A DNA stretch of 64,000 bases from Saccharina japonica (GCA_008828725.1 MEHQ01003677.1:692877-756876); one strand, 5' to 3'. Positions 22,061-32,530 are shown, counted from the stretch's first letter. Program-made: numbers and translations. Notes: a model not told the origin generated them from the letters alone.

Positions 22061-22384
22061 TTACTCAAGTGGGGAGCGCCCGCAAAATGGGGTCGCCAGC
22101 CACCAGGTGTGGCACGCGTCTACGTACGTACTACAGTATTAGAATGAAACACACACACAGCAGCAGTAGCAGTAGAGGTCAAAGTGTAAATAGGCAGCTG
22201 TACCAGTCTACTATACGTTTTAATCATCATTTCGTTGCTGGGTCTCCTCCAATATAACGCCAGTGTGTTTCGCCCGCTGTTGGCCTTTCGTCGACCCTTT
22301 CCGTACTCATCGCTCGCTGGCCTTTTCAAGAAACATTCAGGTTTCGTCCACTCATGATGGAGGTTGGACTGCCTGGTCGGTGAA

Positions 22385-22500
22385 CACCCGACGTGCCTCG
22401 TCCCACCAGTGCTGTAGGGACGCGAGGGTCTATGACAGTACGACTAAACGGCCGTGCATGGCCTGCGCACACCCCTCTCGCAGCTCCTTCCTACAGGCTC
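22385..22500 (-). repeat. ~100 bp dispersed repeat, possibly an ancient coding fragment
   Basis: The stretch around GGGACGCGAGGGTCTATG matches an inverted copy at about 33400-33530 with ~75% identity. Read in the orientation in which both give similar peptides, the shared residues are TLASLQ, then EAR and VF. No family was recognised. Confidence 0.4.
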
Positions 22501-22849
22501 GTCGTCGTCCTGATGTGGGGTTTGATTCGAACCATACATAACAACAGGCTCTCCCCCGCGGTCCCTAATTCCGCGTGCGCCCTCCATCACCCTATATCCA
22601 CACGACGCTCGCTGCCACCTCTTCGATGCTAGATGTAGGGAGGACCCTCTACCGTGAGGCGCACAAACAGTTCGAACACCAAGGCGGCTGATGGTATATG
22701 ACTCTGCTGTACTGAAATGCTAAACACGCAAACTGCAAAGTAGCTACTCGTATCACCCCGGGTGTTGTTCTACGTCACAAATTCAAAATACGGTACAGTC
22801 CTAAAAACAACTACAGTACCACAGTACCAGGTAGGCTTTTCATGGTGCG

Positions 22850-23120
22850 GGCTTTCCTTCTCACGGGTGCGGTGCGTTGCGGTTAGGTGTGGATTTACCG
22901 CACCGCAAGGACCGCACCGTACGATTATGCGTGAAGCCGAAACCGCACCGCAACGCACAGCAGGTTTCCTGAACATACAAAATCCGCACCTCATCGCACT
23001 GCACTGTAATACAGTAAACACTCCACACCGCGCCGCACGGCAAAAACGAAGGTCCACACCGTACTCCACGAACAGAGTGGAGTGGGAATCCACAGAAGTT
23101 CTGCTGGCGCTTTGTACGGT
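22850..23120. repeat. Irregular (CCGCA)-rich tract
   Basis: Words such as CCGCACCGCAACGCAC recur irregularly. A similar tract lies at 32955-33060. Frames across it merely read the repeat. Confidence 0.55.
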
Positions 23121-23252
23121 GCGGATTGACCTCATCCGCAGCAAACATTACGCCCGGCGCACCGCTCGTCAAACGGTGTAGATCATATGGAGTTTAACGG
23201 TCTGGACGTCGATTTGGATGCAGGAAAGCAGAGTATTGTTGCAAACCTCCTA

Positions 23253-24680
23253 CAGGGATCCGCATTTGAGATTTCCCGAAAAATATTAAAAGTAACAAAA
23301 ACAAAAACAAAAAACGTAGAATCATAAATAATAACGAACAGCCTAGAATGAAGATACGTATCAAAACCAAAGGCATTTTACCCCACCGATTAGACATGAC
23401 GAAAAACAAAGCCTGCTCGGTACCACAAGGAACTGGAGCTCCCTTCGACCCAACCCCGGCGTCATTTGAGCCCTTGTGGCCGGCACACTGCTCTCCGATC
23501 TGCCGGCAAGGCGTGTGTCTCCGAGCTGCTGCAAATCTGCAAATCGCTCGTCCCGAGTACGCCCTCTAACAAAATTAATGGGGCTCGAGCCAGCATCTCA
23601 GCCCAACAAAACCAAGGTTGACCTGCACGCCACAACCCACAGGGTCGTTGTAACGTCGGCCGTTTTCAATTTCGTTGCCTGTATCGCTCGCGACGTCAAT
23701 TTGCTCGTACTCGGTCGTATCAGAAGTGAGTGGAGTCGCGGCGCGTCGGTTTTCGTCTACATCATTCTCGTAGATCAGAGGCTGAAACCTCGCTGATGGA
23801 GGCTTCTTTTTGGCTGCGACGACTTGAGGCCGTCTCCCGAGGTCAGAGGGACCACTTGAAAGGCTGAAGCTGGTCATGGGGCGCCTTGTCGAGGGAGAAC
23901 GAGCTGCTGTTCGAAGTTGGCCCTTGCTTTCCTCTGTTGAGATTTTCGGGGTACATCTCTCTCTTCGCGAATCTGGACGTAGGGCAGCCCTACCTCTGAA
24001 GGGCGAGACCATCTGCGTCGACGATTGCTCTCCTCGAACCCTCTAGTAGAGGACAACAGCCACACCAAATGTCCCTTGCGCCCCTCTTCTCTAGGTCGAG
24101 TACGAGTTGCACCTGCAAGCAGCAGTATCTGCGTAAGTTTCCTCGATCGGCGAAACGATTTTTATTGTAGATATTTTGCTTCGAGTACTCGTAATTTGCG
24201 CCTTCCATACAGCAGTACCTGCACCGAACGAGTACGAGGGAATTGAGCCCGCGAACGGTACAAGCAACGAAATTGGAAACGACCGACGTTACAACGACCC
24301 TGTGGGTTGTGGCGTGCAGGTCAACCTTGCTTTCGTTGGGCTGAGATGCTGGCTCGAGCCCCATTAATTCTGTTAGAGGCGTACTCAGGACGAGCGATTT
24401 GCAGATTTGCAGCAGCTCGGAGACACACGCCTTGCCGGCAGATCGGAGAGCAGTGTGCCGGCTACAAGGGCTCAAATGACGCCGGGATTGGGTCGAAGGG
24501 AGCTCCAGTTCCTTGTGGTACCGAGCAGGCTTTCTTTTTCGTCATGTCTAATCGGTGGGGTAAAATGTCTTTGGTTTTGATACGTATCTTCATTCTGGGC
24601 TGTTCGTTTTTATTTATGATTCACGTTTTGTTTTTTTTTACTTTTAATAATGTTCGGGAAATCTCAAATGCGGACCCCTG
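23253..24680. mobile_element. Foldback-type Tc1/mariner-like element with ~460 bp inverted arms
   Basis: The left end starts CAGGGATCCGCATTTGAGAT. The right end is its inverse, ending CTCAAATGCGGACCCCTG. TA lies outside each end (23251-23252 and 24681-24682). The arms (about 23253-23712 and 24219-24680) are inverted copies over ~460 bp. The ~500 bp centre is unique. A related locus at 32425-32520 lacks the element and reads CCTCCTACTAAGGAGG at the join, as a TA insertion predicts. Minus-strand frames (23575-24012, 23990-24475) give no recognised domain. Confidence 0.8.
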
Positions 24681-24682
24681 TA

Positions 24683-24889
24683 ATAAGGAGGCGTACGAGT
24701 ATGCACCAGGAGCAAACAATGCAGTAGCTGTATTTGTATACACTAGCGGTACGGCCACGGCTCCGCCCGTGGCGCTAGCTTTGCGTTGCCCATAGTAGTA
24801 TATAAGTTCCTGGTGTGGTACATATTAATAGCACATAGTACTCGCAAACAGTGTGCTGTGATGTACCACTCTGAACCGGAAAATAACAA
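24683..24889. other. Right flank of the foldback element
   Basis: The first ~80 bp (AAGGAGGCGTACGAGTATGC onward) are homologous to 32480-32530, the right half of the unoccupied site. Nothing else was recognised. Confidence 0.5.
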
Positions 24890-25102
24890 CTACCATGCGG
24901 GGCGGTATCGACCCGGGGGGTGTTAGTTTTCGTCCACGGGTTATTAGAGTTGTAGAGGTCCGCAAGGATTTCTGATTCGGGGATGCGACGTTATCATCCC
25001 CGGGTGCGGTGGGACCTTGCCGTTGCCTCGAGGGGCAACTCGCGCCGCGCGCTGGCTCCGTCAGAGCCAGCCAACTGTAAATCAGCCCGTGGGGTTGGGG
25101 TT
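24890..25102 (+). repeat. Satellite monomer left of the LTR element
   Basis: It contains GGGGCGGTATCGACCCGGGG, the hairpin halves CGGGGATG/CATCCCCGGG and GAGGGGCAAC, and ends CCCGTGGGGTTGGGGTT. This is a B-type monomer of the array at 30348-31890, cut by the LTR element. Confidence 0.85.
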
Positions 25103-25519
25103 TGTTTGTGGTATGCGGTTGCTCGATACTGGTTTCCCGATATGTGGCGGTTTCATACTGGTCTACGGAGATTGGGGTTTATATGGTATGGCGAGGCATT
25201 ATGATGTGATATGATGCCTCGCGTGGGTTGCTGTCTCCCTCCTGGGAGCAGCCTGCGATACAATGATGATGAGACCCGGGCTTTGATAGAATGATACTGC
25301 TCGTATATGTGTGAGGGGTGCAGCCGGTGACAAACCTGGTGCGGCTTACCTCCTGTGTGTGGTGTTTATGATGGGCCTCTGACAAAACGGTATTGGCTCA
25401 CCTGGTGTGTATTTGGTACGTGGTGATACGAGTGTATATTATCTACCACCTTCTCCTTGACGACTCACGGTATAGGCACGTGGCTACACAGAGCACGTTT
25501 GACAGTGGTTATACAAACA
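25103..25519 (+). repeat. 5' LTR
   Basis: 417 bp, TGTTTGTGGTATGCGGTTGC to ACAGTGGTTATACAAACA. The first ~115 bp are nearly identical to the 3' LTR. The sequence after it (CGATAATCGTTATCGC) is not the usual TGG-type primer binding site, so the primer is unknown. Confidence 0.85.
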
Positions 25520-25595
25520 CGATAATCGTTATCGCTTCGGGCCCGGAGGCCGCTGGAGTGCTATACTGTGTGAGAGGGGAAGTGGTATTGGAGGA

Positions 25596-25633
25596 TTGAC
25601 TATGGAGATGGTCTTTTATTTTGAGGGCGCCGG

Positions 25634-25674
<41 letters not shown>

Positions 25675-25700
25675 GGCAGTGTGAAGGCGCAGGGCCACAA
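25596..25700 (+). repeat. CAG-rich microsatellite near the start of the gag-like region
   Basis: A (CAG)n run with a few CAA and CGG units (25636-25680) would read as poly-Gln, poly-Ser or poly-Ala in the three forward frames. A second run lies at 25700-25720. Confidence 0.85.
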
Positions 25701-25756
25701 CAGCAGCAGCAGCAGCAGTCGGCAGTATCGAGGCACTTCGCAGCAGCAGCAGCAGT

Positions 25757-27172
25757 ATGGAGGCACCTGGCCGCATCAGCGGCAACAGCAGCGGTGTTGG
25801 GGTGGAGGTCACCGTTACCAGCCGCAGCACACCCACCTCAGCCGCAGCATCAGAGTCAACAGCAGCAGAACCCACGGGGACACTGGTTGGACACGTAACA
25901 CCGGACATGGCTGGTACCAGCCGGAGTCCCCTCCGCTCCCAGGAGCGTTATGGGCGGGTTCACATGTGCGAGCTTTGTGGTGCTCGAGGGCATATGGCCG
26001 CGATTTTCTTCGCCCCAAACAGCGTGTGCGATGGGTTCCTATTGGTATATGGTCACAGGGCCAGGCGTGTGCACTGCCCATGCCCTACTATCGTTCTACG
26101 CGCCGAGGTACCACGCACGTGTCGCAGGCTTGGAACGCCGGCGCTCCAGCAGCCGCAGAGTACAGCCGGCATTGGTGCGAGGTCTACGACTAGGAGGGGT
26201 AGTGCTATGCCAGGGGAGAGCGAACTGCTTCGGCAGCAGATGATGAAGGACCTGATAGTTGGAGCTGGATGTCGTCACAATGACAGGGATGCCCGTAGAG
26301 CGGCTGCGCGCGAGGAGCTGTGGAACATGTATCATGGACCTCGACCGCGTACCTTCCTGCACAAGCAAGCCTGGTGGGAGAAGCTGCAGTCCGCCAAGCG
26401 ACGAGCTGGAGGAATTGGTGTTCCGTACCGGAGCTTCGACGAGCTTGGTGTGACTGCGTCCGAGGCACACAATCTCGGTGGTGCGCGTGAGCCGGTGGCG
26501 GCGCCTGTACAGCAGCAGCCTGAGCCTGAGGTGGGGAAGCTCGCTGATGCCGTACAGCAGCAGCCCGAGGCTGAGGAGAAGGAGCTCGGTTTCGAGGCTG
26601 CGGTGGTGGAACGTGGAGTGGCTGGGCCTGAGGGGGTGGAGCTTGGTGGTGCTGAGCCTAAGGTAGTGGAGCTTGGTGTTGCTTTGCCTGAGGTGGAGCT
26701 CGGTGGGGACGGTGTGGGCGGCGGAATGGCGCAGATTGGTTTGGGCCAGAGTGCCTCGTACCCCTTCGACCCAGGGAAACCAGAGGAACGGGATGGGCGT
26801 GGGGGGGGGGAGGTTGACGACGGACAGCCAGAGGTGGAGCTCGTGGAAGAGGGGAGCAGCAGCATCAGCATCTGCGGCAGCGGGGTGCAATCTTTTCCAT
26901 TTGATCCAGGGAAGCAGGCATGTTATATTTTCCAGTCTGGCCAACTTTCTTGTTGGTGGATTCAGTGGACTGGATTTTCTTGGTCTGTTATTTTGTTTTT
27001 GTGCTTCTCTGTGTTTTGGCCGGCATATTTGAGCAGGACTGCTGTAGTTGTGGTGAGCTTGTACCCCTGGTATAGTGGATCGNAGCTATGTGTGTGGTTA
27101 AATGGTAACTGGGTAGGAGAGCGAACGTTCCCGCTTGATCCAGGCAAGTCAACAATCGGCTGGTATGTGTGA
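25757..27172 (+). CDS. Gag-like ORF of the LTR element
   Basis: 471 codons from an ATG at 25757 to a TGA at 27170-27172, with one unresolved base at 27083. The gag role is inferred from position just inside the 5' LTR and from a partial zinc knuckle: residues ~70-78 read CELCGARGH, matching CX2CX3GH, but the fourth ligand is displaced to about 12 residues after the His instead of 4. The middle is basic and helical (HNDRDARRAAAREELWNMYH). Then comes a long Val/Glu/Gly/Pro-rich stretch with EPEV, GVEL and VELGV repeats. The motif PFDPGK occurs twice and PLDPGK once, the last near the C-terminus, with a hydrophobic, membrane-like segment before the last one. No RT, protease or integrase motif was seen. 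Frames upstream in the CAG run could extend it if frameshifted. It may be a decayed gag. Confidence 0.5.
   Translation: MEAPGRISGNSSGVGVEVTVTSRSTPTSAAASESTAAEPTGTLVGHVTPDMAGTSRSPLRSQERYGRVHMCELCGARGHMAAIFFAPNSVCDGFLLVYGHRARRVHCPCPTIVLRAEVPRTCRRLGTPALQQPQSTAGIGARSTTRRGSAMPGESELLRQQMMKDLIVGAGCRHNDRDARRAAAREELWNMYHGPRPRTFLHKQAWWEKLQSAKRRAGGIGVPYRSFDELGVTASEAHNLGGAREPVAAPVQQQPEPEVGKLADAVQQQPEAEEKELGFEAAVVERGVAGPEGVELGGAEPKVVELGVALPEVELGGDGVGGGMAQIGLGQSASYPFDPGKPEERDGRGGGEVDDGQPEVELVEEGSSSISICGSGVQSFPFDPGKQACYIFQSGQLSCWWIQWTGFSWSVILFLCFSVFWPAYLSRTAVVVVSLYPWYSGSXLCVWLNGNWVGERTFPLDPGKSTIGWYV
27083..27083. other. Undetermined base
   Basis: A single N inside the gag-like ORF. It makes one residue ambiguous but does not break the frame. 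Confidence 0.95.
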
Positions 27173-29700
27173 GCGAGGGCTATAGTTGTGTGATTGTATC
27201 CTACGGGTATGATGCACCACCGCTATATTTTGTGTGTCTTGCTGTTGGAATCACGGGGGGGGGTTGTGATGCCATGATTCTACAGACAAAGTGCACTGCT
27301 GTGTTGAACCAGTTTGTGATGGACTGATTATACAGCAAGCAGCAGTGTTTGATAATTTCTGACTGTTTGATTCTACAGCAGCAGTGCATGATCTGTTAGA
27401 CTGCTGCTGTGTACTGGTATACCGTATTATATGTATACGTGGATGCATGATACCCGTACTGCTGTGTGTTGTTTGAAGCATAACAGGGGGTAGATTGCCA
27501 GCTTGATTATCAAATATATGATATTTAATGTGTTGGAAAATTACTGCTGGTTCTGGCTCGATTTTACAGCAGTACATGATATTGATGTATGAAAATCAGT
27601 GCTGATGCGTTGTAATGGTACCAGGTACAAGTTAATTTCTCGTATAATATTTTTGGATGGAAGGACGTGTCGGAGAATTACTGCTGAGTCTGGCTTGATT
27701 CTGCAATGCCTGATATTCATGTGCTGGAAAATAACTTGATTTTACAGCGCATTATATACAATGTGGAGAAATTACTGCTAATTTTGCTCCAATGCACGAT
27801 CCATGTGTTAAATAATTACTGCTGGTTTAAGCTTGATTCTACAGCAGTACCTGGTACATGATATTGGTGTGAAAATCAATGCTCATTTCCTCACCAAGCC
27901 CTTGCATACGGAATGTTTTTGTCACTACTGTTGTACTGGGAAGAATCACGAGGGGGGGTTTGATGGGATGATTCTACCCACAGACATAGTGCATAATTAT
28001 ATGGTTCGTTATCTAACGATTTGACTTGGTTCCTGGCGCTGAAACTAACCACCCGATGCACCCTTTGCTCAACAAGTCAAAATGCACCCTAACTCTGCGG
28101 ATTTATGAGATGTAGTCCATGCCGCGGTAACGTTGAGCCGCGGCGGAAGACAAGCGTCGAGTCCGTGGGGTAGGGAGCAGGAGACGGGGGTTGAGCGCGT
28201 GGGGTTGGGGTTGTTTAGTAGCAATGGCCTACAGTAGATTAAATGTTTTTGCATCGTTTGTTACAGTAGGATTTGACGAGACGAAATATTTATGACGCTT
28301 GGATTGTAATATGTTTGCATTGGATATACGAGTAGAGTTATATGCACCTGTTATACTGGTATCTGATATTTGGCATTCTGAATTGCGTACTACGACCTCT
28401 GAAGTACGATGTCAGAATACTATAAAATAACAGCATCAACAGCTGTACATTGTCACGTATCTCGGTTATGGCAGTCCATTTATCATGACCTGGGGTATGA
28501 TTGAAAGACGATGCTTTACCTGGTATATCGAGGACCTAAATGCTTGTTTTGGTAGGAGGATAGTTGAATTATAACGCTGGACCGAGCAGTCTTGTACGTG
28601 AGTGAATGCGTACAACGACAACGACGTTCTGTTTGTTTCGTTGTCTGCGGCGCTTATTTGATATAGATCGCTGATGTTTCTGGTTTGTGGGTTTGGACTT
28701 AAGTTTGGTTTTGATTTTATGATTGAGGGGTTTTTGAGTCACACTGATGTCGCAGGATTTTACTATTAACCATGCGATGGATCTTTTGTCGTCTTCCGAG
28801 CAGGGGGGAGATAGTAGTTGTACTCGGTAACACGACGAAGACTTTCCATCGCAGATAGTCGAGTCCAGTTGGGGTTTTATCATACGTGGATGCGGATGCA
28901 CGCAAGGCTACTGACCGGACGTCTGTCTCTGGTGGAGCAGTTATGCGCGCTGGTGTCTGTGTATGGTTTGATTATAGGACATAGATGTCTAGAGCATGTG
29001 TCTAACGGATAGTTTAAGATTAACACATACGGTCGGCAGAGCAGCATGCCGACTTTCTCATCAAACCGTTGCATGCTGAGACGTTTCGCTTGACCGTGAC
29101 TCTGTGATGAACTTGTTATGATTTCATCCACTGGTTCGTTTGTTTGTTTGTTTTTCCGGGGGTTTTGGGGCATTTGGCTTTGGGGGATAATAGTAGGAGT
29201 TTCCGATGTGCATGGGATGTTTTTGGAAGTACTTGAAGAATTAACGTGCAACTTCAGGGGTTCTTAAGGAAATGGAGAAAGTGTTGGGAGGTACCCATAC
29301 GTTGAATAAGGTTAATACGCCAATAGAGTATGCCGATGGTCTTGATGAATCGTGCCGTACGCTTTGGCTATTGGTTAACTGCGCACAGCGTCCAGGGGAA
29401 CCAATTACTGGTACCTATAGTACTTTTGGATTCATATGCGGATTGTTGTCTTCTTGTATACTTCCGAGGGGAGTGTCAAGCAGGGGGGCTGCTATGATTT
29501 GATTTGAGGTGTTCTATATCAGAGATGTTCTGTTGTTGTGCTCTTACAGAGTACACAGCAGGGGGTCGATGTTATCGGGCGGTACGGTATTTATGCGAAG
29601 ACGGTGTTATTGATTTTCTTTTTGAAGGTTTTACCAGCATACTCACGTTTGTTGGATTTTCCCCTTCCCGTAGTTACTGTCTCGCTATAGTTTAGAAGAT
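27173..29700 (+). other. Non-coding interior of the LTR element
   Basis: From 27280 to 27950 diverged copies of a ~80-130 bp unit (TTCTACAGCAGTACATGATA, GAAAATCAGTGCTGAT) recur irregularly. From 28000 to 29700 there are only short frames, such as 29272-29502, with no domain. The length and lack of pol fit a large retrotransposon derivative. Confidence 0.5.
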
Positions 29701-29740
29701 ATATACTGGAATCGAGATTGAGAGATTTGGCATCGGGATT

Positions 29741-29890
29741 GCCGTTTTACGTTGGCTATTCTTGAGGATGGAATTTGGGGTTGCCGTTTTACCTTGGCAA
29801 TGATGAAGGATGGAAATTGGGGTTGCCGTTTTACCTTGGCGATGATTTATAATATAATTTGGGACTTGCCGTTTTACCTGGTAATTGGTG
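29741..29890 (+). repeat. 42-43 bp tandem repeat, ~4 units
   Basis: GCCGTTTTAC recurs at 29741, 29783, 29825 and 29868, with GGATGGAAWTTGGGGTT between. It lies just upstream of the 3' LTR. Confidence 0.8.
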
Positions 29891-29922
29891 ATAGGTTATT
29901 CGGGACCTATCGTATCGCGCAC

Positions 29923-29935
29923 CGAATAGGGGGGC
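29923..29935 (+). promoter_or_regulatory. Polypurine tract of the LTR element
   Basis: GAATAGGGGGGC lies directly against the first base of the 3' LTR, where the plus-strand primer of reverse transcription is expected. Confidence 0.6.
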
Positions 29936-30347
29936 TGTTTGTGGTATGCGGTTGCTCGATACTGGTTTCCCGATATGTGGCGGTTTCATACTGGTCTACG
30001 GAGATTGGGGTTTATATGGTATGGCGAGGCATTATGATCTGAGATGATGCCTCGCGTGGGTTGCTGTCTCCCTCCTGGGAGCAGTCTGCGATAACAATGA
30101 TGCGACCCGGGCTTTGATGATTAAGATACTGCCCGTATACATGTGAGGGTGGAGCGTGACAGAAAGGTACGGCTCACTCCTGTGTGGTGTTCATGATGGA
30201 CCTTTGACGACAGGTACTGGCTCTACTTGTGTGTGTGTATTTGGTACGTGGTGATACGAGTGTATATTATCTACTACTCCTCCTTGACGACCCACGGTAT
30301 AGGCACGTGGCTGCACAGAGCACGTTTGACAGCAGCGTTCACAAACA
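29936..30347 (+). repeat. 3' LTR
   Basis: 412 bp, TGTTTGTGGTATGCGGTTGC to CAGCAGCGTTCACAAACA. It aligns along its whole length with the 5' LTR, with several small indels. Confidence 0.85.
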
Positions 30348-31890
30348 GGGTTTCCACACCTTGTGCTGAGGTATCTACCCCGGGGATGTCCGTTTGCGTC
30401 CCCGGGTCGTTGGAGTTGTAAATGTTTGAAAGGATTTCTGACCCGGGGATGGGATCATATCATCCCCGTGTGCGGCGGGACCTCGCCGTTGCCCCGAGGG
30501 GCAACCCTCGATGCGTGCTGGCTTTATGAACTCCAGCGCCCCAGCCGAATCAGCTATCAGGCAGTAGTGGTGGAGCTTCCACACCTTGCGGGGCGACATC
30601 GACCCGGGGGATGTCCGTTTTCGTCCCCGGGTTGTTGGAATTGTAGAGGTATGGAAGGAGCCAGCCAACTGTAAATCAGCCCGTGGGGTTGGGGTTTCCA
30701 CACCTTGTGGGGCGGTATCTACCCCGTGGATGTCCGTTTGCGTCCCCGGGTCGTTGGAGTTGTAAATGTTTGAAAGGATTTCTAACCCGGGGATGGGATC
30801 ATATAATCCCCGGGTGCGGCGGGACCTCGCCGTTGCCCCGAGGGGCAACCCTCGCTGCGTGCTGGCTTTATGAACTCCAGCGCCCCAGCCGAATCAGCTA
30901 TCAGGCAGTAGTGGTGGAGCTTCCACACCTTGCGGGGCGATATCGACCCGGGGGATGTCCGTTTTCGTCCCCGAGTTGTTGGAGTTGTAGAGGTATGGAA
31001 GGATTCTGACACGGGGATGGGACGTTGTCATCCCCGGGTGCGGCGGGACTTCGACGTTGCCCCGAGGGGCAACTCTCGCCGCACGGTGGCTCTATGAGGG
31101 CCAGGCAACCGTAAAACAGCCCGTGGTATTGGGGTTTCCACACCTTGTGGGGCGGTATCTACCCGTGGGACGTCCGTTTGCGTCCCCGGGTCGTTGGAGT
31201 TGTAAATGTATGGAAGGATTTCTGACCCGGGGATGGGATCATATCATCTCCGGGTGCGGCGGGACCTCGCCGTCGCCCCGAGGGGTAACCCTCGCTGCGT
31301 GCTGGCTTTATGAACTCCAGCGCCCCAGCCAAATCAGCAATCAGGCAGTAGTGGTGGGGTTTCCACACCTTGCGGGGCGGTATCGACCCGGGCGATGTCC
31401 GTTATTGTCCCCGGGTTGTTGGATTTGTATATGTATGGAAGGATTTCTGACCCGGGGATGGAATGTTATCATCCCCGGGTGCGGCAGGACTTCGACGTTG
31501 CGCCGAGGGGCAACTCTCGCCTCACGCTGGCTCTATGAGGGCCAGGCAACCATAAATTTGCCACGTGGTATTGGGGTTTCCACACCTTGTGAGGCGATAT
31601 CGATCCGGGGGATGCCCGTTTGCGTCCCCGAGTCGTTGGAGCTGTAGATGTATGGAAGGAATTTTGACCCGGGGATGGGCACTTATCGTCCCCGGGTGCC
31701 GCTGGCTCCCTGAGCCTCAGTCAATCAGTGACCAACTGATGGGGGTGGGTTTTCCATACCGTGCGGGGCAGTGTGGACCCGGGAAATCGCTGTTATTGTC
31801 CCTGTTTGGTCGGAGTTGTAGAGACATGGAGGATTTCTGATCTGGGGATGGGACGCTATCCTCCCCGGGTCCAGCGGAACCTCGGTGGCT
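30348..31890 (+). repeat. Dimeric GC-rich satellite array
   Basis: Starts of TTCCACACC-type words at 30354, 30579, 30698, 30923, 31138, 31363, 31580 and 31754 give spacings 225, 119, 225, 215, 225, 217 and 174. Two monomer types alternate: A (225 bp, with TTTATGAACTCCAGCGCCCC) and B (~216 bp, with GGCTCTATGAGGGCCAGGCA), a ~440 bp dimer. Each monomer carries two inverted repeats: CCCGGGGATG...CATCCCCGGG and the perfect palindrome TTGCCCCGAGGGGCAA. Both strands have long open frames, a by-product of high GC and 225 being a multiple of 3. I do not call a protein. Confidence 0.9.
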
Positions 31891-31977
31891 CTTTTCAGCA
31901 CCGATGTTCTAGAAAGAGCCAGTAGCCACTGGCTGGCATGGATTTGGGCAACCAATCGGCTGCCAGAAAAGTAATTC

Positions 31978-32403
31978 AAAATTTGGAAGTCAGCAGGTAG
32001 GCTGGCTAGATGGCTGCCAGAACTGTGTCGGGACTGCGCCACGGCCACGGCTCGGCACGGCATGGGACCCGGTGTTCTACGGGTTGCAGGACCCAGCCTC
32101 CCTACCCATCGGGCAAGGTGGGGCTGAACCGCTCTGGATAGCGCTGCTCAATCACAGACAGACAGACAGAATAGCAGCATTTAATAATACAAAATTTGGA
32201 AGTCAGCAGGTAGGCTGGCTAGATGGCTGCCAGAACTGTGTCGGGACTGCGCCACGGCCACGGCTCGGCGCGGCATGGGACCCGGTGTTCTACGGGTTGT
32301 AGCACCCAGCCTCCCTACCCATGGGGCAAGGTGGGGCTGAACCGCTCTGGATAGCGCTGCTCAATTACAGACAGACAGACAGAATAGCAGCATTTAATAA
32401 TAT
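31978..32403 (+). repeat. 213 bp tandem duplication
   Basis: AAAATTTGGAAGTCAGCAGG starts at 31978 and again at 32191, and the two 213 bp copies differ at only a few bases. Each copy ends in (GACA)n and TAGCAGCATTTAATAATA. Confidence 0.92.
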
Positions 32404-32424
32404 AGATATACGTACAGTTGCTAC

Positions 32425-32530
32425 GTACCCTTGCCGATTTGGACGCAGGAAATCAGAATATTGGTGCACACCTCCTACTAAGGAGGTGTGACGAGTATAC
32501 GCCAGTAGCAGTAGCTGTACTTGTATACAT
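32425..32530 (+). repeat. Paralogous unoccupied site of the foldback element
   Basis: GATTTGGACGCAGGAAATCA to GCTGTACTTGTATACA aligns with 23211-23252 joined to 24681-24755. At the join it reads CACACCTCCTACTAAGGAGG with no element. The join is itself a palindrome centred on the target. Confidence 0.8.

Larger units (their letters stand above)
25103..30347 (+). mobile_element. LTR retroelement, non-autonomous (LARD-like), 5245 bp
   Basis: The two LTRs (25103-25519, 29936-30347) begin TGTTTGTGG and end ACAAACA (TG...CA). Perfect 5 bp target duplications GGGTT flank it (25098-25102 and 30348-30352). Joining the flanks restores the uninterrupted satellite monomer seen at 30678-30705. The interior has a gag-like ORF (25757-27172) followed by ~2.7 kb without coding capacity. 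No protease, reverse transcriptase or integrase was seen, so it must depend on enzymes from elsewhere. The LTRs differ by roughly 10%, so the insertion is not recent. Confidence 0.85.

Noticed and set aside
23575..24475. Two minus-strand genes of 145 and 161 codons
   Set aside because: Large parts lie in the two inverted arms of the foldback element, so they partly mirror each other; no domain was recognised.
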